This document shows positions 20,431-31,421 of a stretch of 64,000 bases of DNA, one piece after another. Each line of letters starts with the position of its first letter. The stretch's first letter is position 1. The translations under genes were made by a program, and so were the position numbers. Source of the DNA: Candidatus Altimarinota bacterium (GTDB lineage: Bacteria > Patescibacteriota > Gracilibacteria > BD1-5 > UBA6164); the NCBI GenBank assembly GCA_013368515.1, contig JABWCI010000002.1, positions 113,309 to 177,308 on the forward strand. Reading direction: 5' to 3'. The notes below the pieces were generated by a model. That model saw nothing but the letters and a program-made list of their open reading frames with translations, had not been told where the DNA came from and searched no databases.

Positions 20431-22233
20431 TAAAAGTATATATCAGTTAGAATAATTTAGATTTCAGTTATAATCTCAATTATAATCAGGATTTTTTATA
20501 CTTATATTTTCAAGTAAAACATATACTTCATATTTATTTCATTTTACATTAAAATCTAATTTACCATCAGTTATCTGAGTATTTTGAGTTTTTTTATAGT
20601 ACTCGTATATCTCATTTATATTATTTTCTATGTCTATAGATTCAGTAATTATTCAATTTTCTATTATTTCTAATTTATTATTAACTATATCTATTTTTCA
20701 GTATATCTCACTATTATCATTACCATAATAAGTTATTTTTATTATTTTTTTATATCATTCTGTATTAATTGGAAATATATCCTTATTTCATCTATTTAGA
20801 TATATAGTTTCTTGATTTAGATTTTCATAGTCATAGTAAGTTCTAACTTTTATATCTGAAGATATTTTTTCTACAACTTCCCAGTTACTCATTTTTTCTC
20901 AAAATTTGTAATTATAATCTCATTTAAATAAATCTTTTATATTTTCACAGTCACTATTATGACATAAATAACTTATTCAATTATATATTTCTTTTGATAG
21001 ATCCTTATCTATATCTTCATAATTTTTAAGTGGTATTATGTTTCAATCTTTTAATATATTTGCTTTTATTAAATTGTTTTCTAATCTACTCATTTGTCTT
21101 GACTCTGGTAAACTAAAAACAGACCATGGTCATATAGAAATTATGATTGTAAAAAGCGTAAGTATAGCAGGAATAGCTCATAAGAATTTTTTCTTTGAGA
21201 ATATCATAAACAATGAAATAATTAAAAGCCATACTCAAAATACAACTACAAAATATCTATTTGTTGTTAAGTCGTATTGTGCTATTCTCAGATATATAGC
21301 ATAAAATAACATAAATATTTGAGGTATAACTACAAATGGAAATATTTTTCTAAAATTTTTAACAATAAAATTATTTTCCTCAAAAATATAACTAAACATA
21401 TAAACAATATATCATAAAATTGAGAATCAAATTACAAGCCATGAGACTTCTCATTTTGGCCAATCAGAGAAATTTAAAAGTACTTTTATACTATAAGCAT
21501 ACAATATAATAAAATATATAGCTATAAATATAATTCAAATATATTTTACTAAGAAATCAAAGAATTTATTTTGTTTTGCTTCTTCATTTAAATCATTTTT
21601 TGGTATTTGAATAAGTCAAAATATGGGAGTTAATAGAGAAAGAGAAATGATTGCCCAGTTTTTATAAAACTCATCATTATAATTCCAACTTAAGTCAAAA
21701 AGTGTGAAAGTTGCTGAAATTCATATAGCTCATAATGCAAAAAGAACCAATCAAAATATAGTTGATATCAAAAAAACAACACTTATTTTATAAAAGTAAG
21801 GATAATAATTTTGGTTTTCGTTGTTTAATAAAGTACATTTTTTTAAAAATGGAGCAAAAAATATATAACTAATTATTCAAACCAAACTTAACATGAAAAA
21901 TATTATATTTTCAAAGTCATCAGGATTGTTATTGAAAAATATAAAGAAAAGTATTCAAAAAATTATAGGTATTATTTGAAATAAACATTTTTTCTTTCTT
22001 TCTAAATTGTATTTTTCACTAGTTAAATAAACTCATATAGAAAAGAAAAAAGTAACTATAAGAGTAAAAATTCATTTTGTAAAATAAGTTTCAACTTCAT
22101 TACTTAAATCAAAATTTATAACAACTATTAAAAGTATTAGATTTATGATTATATATAAGATTGATAATGGAAATCTTATTAATATATTTTTTAGATTCTG
22201 TATTAGATTTTCTAAGTTAAATATTTTTAACAT
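20425..22233 (-). CDS. DUF4153-like multi-spanning membrane protein
   Basis: The 602-residue protein has about ten to twelve hydrophobic segments in the first 380 residues, for example near 20-38, 50-68, 85-125, 150-175, 220-245 and 265-350. A soluble C-terminal domain of about 220 residues follows, rich in Asn, Asp, Tyr and Lys. The layout and the motif FGLVLFALGAIGISATFTLF resemble DUF4153/DUF4173 proteins, whose function is unknown. Three of the short frames visible in the standard code on the other strand here are shadows. It starts 17 bases after the rsuA-like stop, so the two are co-transcribed. Confidence 0.75.
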
Positions 22234-22250
22234 ATTTTATTTTTTAAATA

Positions 22251-22946
22251 TTAAAATTTTTCTAAATAATTTATTTCATTTTGATTTAAAAATCTATATT
22301 TTCAAATTTCTAAATCTCATAATTGTATCTCTCATATGCTTAATCTATGCAACTTTACTACTTCATTGTTTATAGATAGAAGCATTTTTTTGATTTGATG
22401 AAATTTTCATTCACTTATAGAAAGTTCTATTTCGTTTTCACTCAATCTTTTTACCAAAGCAGGTTTGGTTATAAAATCATCTATTTTTACTCAAGATTCT
22501 AGTTTCTTAATATCATCTTCACTTAAAATCTCTTTTGCTTTTACATAATATTTTTTAAATATATCTTTTTTAGGATGTATAAGCTTGTGTATGAGTTTTC
22601 AGTTATTTGTTAACAATAATAATCAAGTTGTATCTACGTCTAATCTACCAACTATTTCAACTATTTCAATATAATAAGTATCACTTATTAGATGTTTATA
22701 TGAAAGATAAGATGACTCATCTTTGTTACTTGAGACATAATTTACAGGTTTATTTAAAATCATATAAATATTTTCTTTATATATGATCTTTTTTCAATCT
22801 ATTTCTATTTCATCATTATTTTTTAGTTTAAAATCTCATTTTAAACACATATTTCAATTTATATATATGAGTCACTGTTTAAAAAAATATGCGATATCTT
22901 TTCTACTAGCTATTCATATATTTGATAGATATTTATCTACTCTCAT
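22251..22946 (-). CDS. RsuA/RluB-family pseudouridine synthase
   Basis: The 231-residue protein has an N-terminal S4 RNA-binding domain (MRVDKYLSNIGIASRKDIAY). The synthase domain follows, with ILNKPVNYVSSN near 63-74, the catalytic motif VGRLDVDTTGLLLLTNNG near 97-114 (Asp in RLD), and SEGKFHQIKKML near 177-188. It isomerises a specific uridine in rRNA, in the 16S or 23S class. It is slightly shorter at the C-terminus than E. coli RsuA. Which rRNA it targets cannot be told. DUF4153 follows on the same strand. Confidence 0.92.
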
Positions 22947-23078
22947 AATATTATTTTAATATATTTAATATTTTTTAATTATTATAATTATTTTTTTTTA
23001 AAATAAAAAAGTAAAATTTATTTGTTATTCTAGTATTTTTTATTAAAATATTTCAAATTTAATTTTAAATATTATTTT

Positions 23079-23360
23079 ATGGCAAAAACATATATAGATT
23101 GAGCATCTTGCAAAGCAGTAAATGGACAATTTTGAGAATTTTTTAATATAAGTTTTAATGTTGAAAAATTACAACAATATGCAAACGAAAAAGGTTATGT
23201 AAATGTAGTTATGAGTAAAAGAAAAGAACCAGGTCAATATGGAGAAACTCATTATTTTACATTAAATGAATGGAATCCAGAAAATAGTCAAAATAATTCT
23301 AAACCATCTCAAAATAAATCAAATTCTGATGATATTTCAGTTGAGGACATACCATTTTAA
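23079..23360 (+). CDS. Small protein with SSB-type acidic C-terminal tail
   Basis: The 93-residue protein ends in DDISVEDIPF, the amphipathic acidic tip by which bacterial single-strand DNA-binding proteins recruit replication and repair proteins. The N-terminal 70 residues (MAKTYIDGASCKAVNGQFGE, then FFNISFNVEKLQQY and VNVVMSKRKEPGQYGETHYF) have a strand-rich pattern resembling short OB-like phage or plasmid proteins, not canonical Ssb. A flexible Asn/Ser/Gln linker joins the two, as in SSB. It may be a divergent SSB or an SSB mimic. It precedes the M29-like gene by 50 bases. Confidence 0.75.
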
Positions 23361-23410
23361 AAATAAAGTCTAATAAACTTTATTTTTTTCATTTAAAAAT
23401 AATAAAAAAT

Positions 23411-24445
23411 ATGACTACTATAGAACAAAAATACCTTGAGGCAACAAAAAATATATTGGAAAAGAACCTAAAAATATATGATGATATATATAGAGATTTT
23501 CCAGTTGTTTTAGTTTATGATTTAGATTCACCGATTTCAAGAGAGTTATCAAAATGATATATTGAAAATCTTAAAAATCATCCATTATCAGAAGTGATAG
23601 ATTTTTCAAGTGCAAATAAAGAAGATTTGAAAACAAAATTATTATCACTTCAAGAAAACTCTACTGTTATACTAGTTCAATCTACAAATTTTATGTTAGA
23701 TGATTTTAGAATAAGACTTAATTTAAATAATGCTTGAGTTTGATGCTTAGAACATAGACATCTAGCTTATATTTATGATGATCAAGTTGAAAATTATGCT
23801 GATGCTATTGAGTACAATACACCTCTTTATGAAGAATTGTGAGCAAAATTGAAATTACTCTCAGATAAGGCTGAAACTATGACTTTTATTTGTAATGATG
23901 GTTCAACACTAAAAGTAGAATGATGATTTGAAGATATGAAGTTAAATACTTGAAATTATGAGGGGAGAAATAGAGGATGAAACTTTCCTATATGAGAAAA
24001 TTTTACAGAAAGCAAGGATTTTTCAAAAGTAAATTGAGAATTGACTATATATGCTTTTCCAAATGAAAAATTACAAGTTGAATTTTGTGAACCATTTAAA
24101 ATTAAAATAAATGAAAGTATAGTAACTTGTGATGACTCAAAATGTCCTCCAAATTTCAGAAAAATACTTGATTTTATAGCACTTAGTGAAAATAATGAAG
24201 TTATGTTTAGAGAACTTTGATTCGGTTTAAATCCAGGAATAAGTAGGCAAAAACCAATTGCAGATATAAATGCTTATGAAAGACAATGTTGATTTCATAT
24301 GAGTTTATGAAAAAAACATCAAATTTATAGATCAAAGATGCATAAAAGCGTAGTTCAAAGATATCATATAGATGTGTTTCCTGATATAAATGAGATATTT
24401 ATAGATGATAAACTTGTTTTTGTAAAAGATAAATTTGTGATATAA
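23411..24445 (+). CDS. M29-like aminopeptidase-family protein
   Basis: The 344-residue protein has the C-terminal pattern of the M29 (aminopeptidase T/PepS) fold: FRELGFGLNPGI near 272-283, YERQCGFHMSLGKKHQ near 294-309, and HKSVVQRYHIDVFPD near 316-330. His, Glu and Asp of these segments correspond to the two-metal site. The N-terminal half has alternating strands (VVLVYDLDSP, STVILVQSTNF). True M29 enzymes are about 400 residues and have further metal ligands, which I cannot align fully here, so enzymatic activity is uncertain. Some peptide natural-product pathways use related proteins without peptidase activity. Confidence 0.6.
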
Positions 24446-24476
24446 AAAAATAGGATTTTAAAATCCTATTTTTTCT
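24446..24476. terminator. Bidirectional terminator
   Basis: AAAAAATAGGATTTT pairs with AAAATCCTATTTTTT. It serves the M29-like gene and the convergent minus-strand gene, whose TAG lies in the stem. Confidence 0.92.
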
Positions 24477-24894
24477 TTTTTCATTTTATTTTATCTTTTA
24501 CTCTTTCAACTAATCACTTTTTAACTGGTTTAACTACTTCATCAACTGTAGTTTTTACATTTAATTGAACTTTTTCTATTTTTTTGTAAGCTATATCAGA
24601 TTGTTCAATTTGTTCTATAAAATTTTTCATAAAAACTCAACCACTCATTTCATATTCTCTAGTTTTTCATTTATTGTTTGTTACTTTAAATTTTACACTA
24701 TGAGTTCCATTATCATTTTCTTCTTTTAATTCTATTGAGATTATCTCAAAAGTATCTCATTTTTCAAAATCTCATTTTTTAGTTCAAACTGCATCTATAT
24801 CTTTGTTTAAAATAAAAGTGTAATTTGGTTTTAACTTAATGTTTGCAAGAGTATCTCTTGTTGAATAATCTAATTTATTATGATTTTTAGACAT
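24466..24894 (-). CDS. Hypothetical basic protein
   Basis: The 142-residue protein has a strand-rich N-terminal part (DTLANIKLKPNYTFILNKDI, then TFEIISIELKEENDNGTHSV and FKVTNNKGKTREYEM). A helical, Lys-rich C-terminal tail ends RVKDKIKGKKKK. There is no signal peptide. The TGA codons near the end are in frame, and the stop is the TAG inside the terminator. No family is recognised; the basic tail could bind nucleic acid. Confidence 0.6.
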
Positions 24895-25030
24895 ATATTT
24901 TTTTATATAATAAGTAAATGAATAATAAATATTTTTAATAATAAATCAATGTTAAAATAAATTAATCTTGTAATTTTATAAAAAAATATATACTTATTTA
25001 AGCTATTTATTTGATATAATAATATAAAAT

Positions 25031-25630
25031 ATGAAATCTAGAATTAGTAAAATACTTGAAGAAATAGAAATAAAAAAGCAGGAATTAAAAGAAGAGTATC
25101 TTAAACTTATGGAAAAATACAATTTTTCTCTTATAAAATGAAAAATTGTATTTAGTAAAGAAGCAAGAGAAGCAAATAGAAAAAAAAGGATTTCTATATT
25201 TGAAAGTATATTTTCAGCTAGAGTTAGAGAAGTATTATCTATTCCTTTTATTTATTCTATGATAATTCCTGCTCTCATTTTAGATTTATTTTTGTTTATG
25301 TATCAAAATACTGCAATTAGACTATATGGTATTCCATTAGCTAAAAGATCAGATTATATAACTTTTGATAGAAAAGAATTAGATTATCTAAATTGGTTAC
25401 AAAAAATAAATTGTTTATATTGCTCTTATGTAAATTGACTTTTTTCTTATGCAGTTGAGGTTGCTTGAAGAACAGAAAAATACTGGTGTCCAATTAAAAG
25501 TGCTAAGAAAATGAAGTGATGACACTATTGGGAAAAGTATTTTGCAGATTATGGAGATCCAGAGTGATTTAGAGAATGTTTTCAAAGTATAGAAGAATAT
25601 AAAAAAGAAAAAGAAACTAAGTTGGTATAG
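25031..25630 (+). CDS. Conserved Cys-rich membrane-associated protein of unknown function
   Basis: The 199-residue protein has a coiled N-terminus (KILEEIEIKKQELKEEYLKL). A hydrophobic segment lies near 77-95 (IPFIYSMIIPALILDLFLFM). The conserved core is LDYLNWLQKINCLYCSYVNG near 118-137, then RTEKYWCPIKSAKK near 147-160. The Cys residues (CLYC and the later C) could bind metal. The same core is found in proteins of unknown function in Proteobacteria and Bacteroidetes. The stop lies in a terminator stem. Confidence 0.7.
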
Positions 25631-25640
25631 TTTCTTTTTT
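25609..25640 (+). terminator. Terminator after the 25031 gene
   Basis: AAAGAAACTA pairs with TAGTTTCTTT around AGTTGGTA, followed by T. It contains the stop codon of the upstream gene and abuts the tatD stop on the other strand. Confidence 0.85.
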
Positions 25641-26473
25641 TATATATTAAAAAAATATTTTGAATTTTTAAATATTATATCTGCTGTATATTCTATATTT
25701 TCTCATCTAAGTTCAGCTATTTTTTCTATAACATATTTTGTGAAAGCTGGTTCATTTTCTTCTTTTCATCTAAAAGGAGTTGGTGTCAGATAAGGACTGT
25801 CAGTCTCTGCTAGTATATTTTCTATAGGTATATTTATAGCTGTTTCTTGTACTTGTTTTGCACTACTAAAAGTAACTATTCCAGAAAAACTTATTTTGCA
25901 TTTTGGAGAAAAATCTATCAACTTTTTTGCATAATCTAAATCTTCACTATAGCAATGAAATACAAAATTTTTGAAGTTTCTTTCTACTAGTATATCAAAA
26001 ACATCATCTTTACTATCTCTATTGTGTATAATTATTGGTAGATTTAGTTTCTTTGCTAAATCAATTTGTCATATAAAAAAATCTTTTTGAGATTGTTTTT
26101 TATTTTGTATTATTTCTTTTTTTTCATTATCATTTAAATCAGAATTTTCTAGGTCTTTGTACATCCAATAATAATCAAGTCCACATTCTCAAATAGCTAC
26201 TATTTTATCTTTATTTTCTATATATGTTTTTTCTAGAATTTCTATTGTTTTGTCTAGTTCTAAATTTCCTATATCGCAAGGATGAATACCAATAGTTGCA
26301 TATATTTTAGAGTGTTTTTTAGTTAATTCTAAAACTTGTTTATTTGATTCTAGATTTGTTCAAATAACTATCATTGATTCTCAATCTTTAGAAAAGAAAT
26401 TATTTATTAAGTCATCTTTATTTTTTATTTTATTAAGATAAGGATGACAATGAGTATCTATTATTTTTACCAT
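25640..26473 (-). CDS. tatD: TatD-family metal-dependent DNase
   Basis: The 277-residue protein has the TatD metal ligands in order: IDTHCHPYLN at the N-terminus (HxH), IGIHPCD near 62, GECGLDYYW near 92 (Glu), IIIHNRDS near 148, FHCYSE near 171, and LAETDSPYL near 225 (Asp). These bind two metal ions that hydrolyse phosphodiesters. TatD enzymes act as 3'-5' exonucleases or related hydrolases in DNA repair and turnover. The length is typical. The cohesin-like gene lies directly upstream on the same strand. Confidence 0.95.
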
Positions 26474-26484
26474 AAGTATTTTTT

Positions 26485-26516
26485 TAAGAAAAAATCTCTC
26501 AATTTAGAGAGATTAA
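26485..26516 (-). terminator. Terminator of the 26513-27034 gene
   Basis: On the minus strand AATCTCTC pairs with GAGAGATT around TAAATT, followed by U. The stem abuts the stop codon and separates this gene from tatD. Confidence 0.85.
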
Positions 26517-27034
26517 AATGTTAATCATGAAGTTGATAAATTGTATTTTTCACCACTATTATCATTAAAATTTGCATTTATCATATTTATTTGAGTAGAT
26601 TCATTATTATTTTTTGTTGCTATAATTTCTACTATATTATTATTCTTAAATACATTTTTTCAAGATATATTAACTATATAAGTTTCAAATCAAGTATTTT
26701 TTTCTCATAGAAGCATATTTTCTCATAAATCAGATTTTACTTCTTTTATCTCAAGTAAATTTGGATTATAAGTTATAGAAAATGATAGATTTTTAGCCTC
26801 TAAAATATCTTTTGAATTTTTTATTAATATTTTATCATCTTTTTTTTCTATGTACAAATCAGCTTTTATTTCGGATTGATTACTATCTAGAACAGAAGTT
26901 TTAAGCTTATTTCATATATTTGTCCCATCAACAAGAAAAATATTTATTCATATAGCTAAAACTAGACTTGTAATTATTATACCTAGATTTGATATAGTAT
27001 TTTGTTTTTGATATTTTTGTAAAAAATCTTTCAT
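26513..27034 (-). CDS. Membrane-anchored protein with cohesin-like beta domain
   Basis: The 173-residue protein has one N-terminal membrane helix (about 17-36, NLGIIITSLVLAIGINIFLV). The outside domain has strands NLSFSITYNPNLLEIKEVKS near 83-102, FETYIVNISGKNVFKNNNIV and TQINMINANFNDNSGEKYNL. The Y-N/D-P-x-L-L-x-I pattern is typical of cohesin-type beta sandwiches. Cohesin modules bind dockerins in cellulosomes, but similar domains occur in other surface proteins, so binding is only suggested. Confidence 0.6.
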
Positions 27035-27129
27035 TTTTTCAAGTTTTATTTGTTAATTGTATACATTTTATAAAAAATATTTTTTTTGTAAAGTTTATAC
27101 TAGTAATACTTTAAAAATTGATTTTTTCT

Positions 27130-27175
27130 TACTGCGGAACTCGTTTACACTCAAACAGTCCTCGTTTCAAAAAAA
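27130..27175. repeat. Intergenic element with ACTGTTTGAG motif
   Basis: The minus strand reads GGACTGTTTGAG, then TGTAAACGAGTTCCGCAG. A similar pair of motifs (ACTGTTTGAG and CGAGTT) occurs at 38272-38298. Comparable ACTGTTTGAG-n-CGAGTT stretches appear as dispersed intergenic elements in many bacteria. It lies between uvrC (its 3' end) and the cohesin-like gene start. Confidence 0.45.
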
Positions 27176-27196
27176 TTAAATTTCAAAGTACTTTTA

Positions 27197-29050
27197 TTAT
27201 ATTATAGAGTGATTTTCTAGTGTTTCTATTTGTTTTTTTGTCAAAATTTCACTTAGTTCTTCTATACTTATATTTTTTAGATTTTCTACACTAGAGTATT
27301 TTTTAAGTAATTTACTTCTAGTTTTTGGTCAAAATCAAGGCAGACTTTCTAGTATATTTTTCTTCATAGATTTTATTCTACTATCTCTATTAAATGTTAT
27401 AGCAAATCTATGAGCCTCATCTCTTATTTTTTGCACTAATTTAAGCTCACTTGTATCTTTATCTAAAACTATTTTTATAAATTCATTATTTTCATCTATT
27501 ATAAATAATTCTTCCTCTTTTTTAGCTATTGATACAATTTGTAAATCTTCTATTAATTTTTTTATTTCTTCGTTTTCTATTTCTTTTTTATAATCTTTTA
27601 TTATTTCTACCACACTTGATAATTGACCTTTTCAACCATCTATTATTATCAAATCAGGTATTATGCTCGTATTTTCTATTTCTTTTAATCTTCTAGTAAT
27701 AACTTCTCTCATAGAATCAAAATCATTTATTTTTTGTTCTTCTAGAGTTTTTATCTTGTATTTTCTATATTTACTAGTATTGCTTTTACCATTTTCAATT
27801 ATACTTCTACTTGCAACTGTATGGTTTCCTGAAATATGACTTATATCATTACACTCAAAAATAATACTTTTATTTATTTGTTTATATCATAAATAATCAA
27901 GTAAATTTATCATATTTTGTTTTGTGAATCACTTTGTACTAAGCGAATCAAGATGAGATTTATAAGCATATTCATATGTGTTTTTATAACACAAATCAAG
28001 TAATTCTTTTTTTGTTCATATCTTAGGAATTTCTGTTTTAATTTCTTTTATATAAAAATCAACTTGAAAGGGGATTATATAAGTGATTTTTTCTTCTATA
28101 TTTTTTGCAAAATCATTTTCTATAAAATTTTTTAATAATTCATTTTTATCTTCTTCTAGAGAAAATTTGATTTCAAAGTTATAAAATCAAGTTATTTTAC
28201 CATTTTTAATTTCTATCATTCAAATAAAAAATTTTTCAAATTTTTCTATAAAATTTACTATATTATAATCTCAAGATATACCATCTCTAACTATTTGATT
28301 TTCTTCTAGTGTTTTTATACTTTCTAAATCAAGTTTTAGTTTTGCAGCTTCTTCAAATTTGAGTTCACTTGCTTTTTTTCTCATATCACTTTCTATTTCT
28401 TGCTTTATTTTAGAAGTATTTCACTTTAAAAAGTGTTTTATTTGTTCTATTTTTTCATTGTAAGCAATTATTTTATCATTTTCTTTTAAACAAGGACCAG
28501 AACATCTTTTTATATAATAATCCATACAAGGAATTTTTGTATTTCATATATTGTTTATGCTTAAACTTCAATCAATTTCTTTTTTAAATTGTAAATCGCA
28601 ACTTCTATAACCAAAGATTTTTCTTGAAATCTTAAGTATATTATTTACATAATTTGTGCTTGTATATGGTCAAAAATAAGTTCAAGTTTTTCATTTTTGT
28701 CTTGTTTTTATTACTTGAGGAATATATTCATTTGTTATTTTAATGTAAGTATGATTTTTACCATCTTTCATCAATATATTATACTTTGGTTCATGTTTTT
28801 TTATGAGTGTTGTTTCTAAAATTAAACTTTCTGTTTCATTGTTTGTAAGAATAGTTTTTATATCAAATATGGCTTCAACCATTTTTTGTTTTGCAAAGTT
28901 TAGTTTACTTTTTCAGTTAAAATAAGAATTTACACGAGAAAAAAGATTTACACTCTTTCAAATGTAAATTATAACTCAAGATTCATTAAAAAACTGGTAA
29001 ACACCAGGAGATTTTGGTAGATTTTTAAGTATTTTTTCTATATCTTGCAT
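27197..29050 (-). CDS. uvrC: Excinuclease ABC subunit C
   Basis: The 617-residue protein has the whole UvrC plan: a GIY-YIG nuclease near 10-95 (SPGVYQFF then IIYIGKSVNL), the Cys-containing segment near 165-175 ([13 protein letters not shown]), the UVR domain near 205-235 ([20 protein letters not shown]), an RNase H-like domain with [10 protein letters not shown] and [13 protein letters not shown] (catalytic Asp), [12 protein letters not shown], and a C-terminal HhH pair ([14 protein letters not shown]). It makes the dual incisions in nucleotide excision repair with UvrAB. The start follows the PH-domain gene stop by one base; four genes run in one direction, uvrC last. Confidence 0.97.
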
Positions 29051-29051
29051 A

Positions 29052-29717
29052 TTATCTTAGATCAATTGTTCAAAGTTCTTTTTCTATTTGTTTTATTTTT
29101 TCTTCTAGGATTTCTTCTTTTTTTGTTTTTTCTTTTTTCTTGTCTAAATAATTTCAAACAACTCAACCAAGAGCATCCATTATCATATCAAATTTATCTT
29201 GTTCTATATCTTCATCACTTTCTTCATTCATTATAGATTCTATTAAAACTACTGCTTTATATGGTGATACTGCATTTGCTAGAGCAAAAGAATCATCTCA
29301 TATCTTATGAATAAGTAAATCTCATTTTGAAAATATCTTATCTATTATACCATTTTGTTCTACTCAAACTCACTCTATATTTTCATAGCTTACACTATCA
29401 CTTTTTGATTTAAAAAGTGACCGTTCAAGCCATATAATTCATACATTTGTTATTATCCAAACATCGTTATACCAATCAAAAATATCATAAACAAGTTTTA
29501 TGTAAACTATTATGAGATATATTTCTAAAAAATAGAATGGAACAAGAGTTTGTATACTTATAGAATTGTAATAAAACATAGCTGGAAGTATAGCAAAAAG
29601 ACTTAGTTTAACTAGTAGTCAATTCAATATACCAATAGGATGAGTATGAATTATCTCTATCATTTCTTGTCATTCTGGTACATATTTTCAAAAGAAATTT
29701 TGATCAAATTTGTTCAT
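29052..29717 (-). CDS. PH-domain (YdbS/YdbT-like) membrane protein
   Basis: The 221-residue protein has a short N-terminus, then two hydrophobic segments (about 33-50 and 55-77). A PH-like domain follows, with NDVWIITNVGIIWLERSLFK near 86-105, SVSYENIEGVGVEQNG and GDLLIHKIGDDS. A coiled, charged C-terminus (DKKKEKTKKEEILEEKIKQI) ends the protein. Bacterial PH domains of this type sit at the membrane, and their role is often unknown. It starts 2 bases after the exonuclease III stop, and uvrC starts one base after its own stop. Confidence 0.82.
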
Positions 29718-29719
29718 AA

Positions 29720-30526
29720 TTATTTTAGTTTAAGCATCACAGGACAATGATCACTTCACATTACATCTGTTAAATAATCTATATTTTCTACATCATTTAT
29801 AAGTTCTTTATTTACTACAAAATAATCAATTCTCCATCAAACATTTCTAGGTCTAGCTCCAGCTCTGTAGCTCCACCAACTATAAACATCTGTTTTAGTA
29901 GGATTAAAATATCTCCAAACATCTAGGTTTCAATCATTTATAAAATCTCATATTGTAGCTCTTTCAATCGGTAAAAATCATATACTATCTTCATTTTCTT
30001 TTGGACGAGCTATATCTATTTCTGTATGACAAATATTGTAATCTCAAGTAATTATTACTTGTTTTCATTCACTTTTTAATTTTCTAGTATAAGATTTCAA
30101 GTGTTCATAAAATTCTAGTTTATAACTTACCATTTCAGTTCCATCTGCTCTAGTTCAACCATTTGGAAAATATCAATTAAGTAAAACTATATGTTTTTTT
30201 TCTCATCATTTTTTATAAAAAAATTCTAGTTCAGTTACTCTTCAGTCATCATGAAAATGATCTATTTCTCAGAAATCATTTTTTGTATCAATTACTTCAA
30301 TATTTTCTCTAAAAAATATAGCAGTTCAAGCATATCAAGCTTTTGTTCAAGTATGCCATATATATTTGTATCAATCTATGTTTCCTACCTCTTTTAAAAA
30401 TTGAGCTTCAAATGCTTTAGTTTCTTGAAGACAAAAAATATCAGGATTTTGCTTTATTATAAACTCTTTAAATCATTTTTGAGCAACAGCTCTTATTCAA
30501 TTTACATTCCAGCTAATTATTTTCAT
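29720..30526 (-). CDS. xth: Exodeoxyribonuclease III
   Basis: The 268-residue protein has the AP endonuclease signature residues. It opens MKIISWNVNGIRA, followed by IFCLQETKAF (Glu metal ligand, near 36). It has GTAIFF, LLNGYFPNGG, ITGDYNICHTEIDI near 162-175 (Asp and Asn), and a C-terminus with VGWRIDYFVVN and MGSDHCPVML, the SDHCP motif supplying the catalytic Asp-His. It cuts abasic sites and removes 3' nucleotides in base excision repair. Several Gly, for example in PGK-like turns and FGEID, are TGA. It heads a repair operon with the PH gene and uvrC. Confidence 0.96.
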
Positions 30527-30651
30527 ATTTTTAAATTAATACTATTAATTCTATTTTAATTATTATAATTAAAAGTAAAGAAAAAATCCTTGAAAAAAAA
30601 ATAAAAATCATATAATAATCAGGCATTTTAATTTCTTAAAATAATAAAAAA

Positions 30652-31197
30652 ATGACAAAAGAAAAAAAAAATAATATAGAAGAAAAAGAATTAGAACAAG
30701 AAGCACAAGAAGAAATTTCTCAAATAGAAAATGAATTTTGAGAGATAGATGAGGCAAAACTAGAAGAAGCTCAAAATCCAGAGGAATTCAAATGTAGAGA
30801 TATGCTTGCAAAAGTAAGTGCTGATTTTGATAATTATAAAAAAAGAGTAGAAAGAGATAAACTTGATATGATTTTTTTTCTTAAAAATGATATATTAAAA
30901 AAAATATTACCTAGAGTTGATGACTTAGATAGAATTATAAAAAACACAACAGAGGATTTGAAAAATAATGCTTTGTATGAATGAGTTGTTTCTATTCAGT
31001 CTAAATTACTTAGTGATTTAGAAAAGATGTGAGTAAGGCCTTTTGATTCTATTTGACAATCAGTAGATCCAAATAAACACGATGTCATGACTGCTGTTCC
31101 TTGAAAAGAAACTTGAATTATATTCGATGAATTTGAAAAATGATTTATGTTAGAAGATAAAGTTTTAAGACATGCTAAAGTAATAGTATGAGCATAA
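30652..31197 (+). CDS. grpE: Nucleotide exchange factor GrpE
   Basis: The 181-residue protein has an acidic N-terminus rich in Glu (about 1-48). A long coiled helix (RDMLAKVSADFDNYKKRVER, about 49-68) follows, then the ILPRVDDLDRII and EGVVSIQSKLLSDLEKMGVR segments. The C-terminal beta domain has SVDPNKHDVMTAVPG near 142-156 and ends LRHAKVIVGA. GrpE releases ADP from DnaK. No dnaK or dnaJ is adjacent here: the gene stands alone before a terminator, an unusual setting. Confidence 0.95.
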
Positions 31198-31212
31198 AAG
31201 ATTTTATATATT

Positions 31213-31246
31213 ATAAAATAACTAGATATTTTGTCTAGTTATTTTG
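31213..31246 (+). terminator. Terminator after grpE
   Basis: AAATAACTAGA pairs with TCTAGTTATTTT around TATTTTG. Confidence 0.88.
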
Positions 31247-31421
31247 TTTACAAAATCTTGTTAAAATGTTAAAATATATATACTTAAAAAGATTTTTTGA
31301 AAATTATTTTTAGTTTTTAAATGATTTTTGAAAAGCATTTCTTTAAATTGTAGTGGCTATGTAGTGCTATTTTTGATAGTTGTTATATATTTATTGAAAT
31401 TTTAGTTTATAAAAATTTTTA

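Noticed and set aside
21038..21304. Plus-strand frame inside the DUF4153 gene
   Set aside because: It is the antisense shadow of a long TGA-containing membrane gene.
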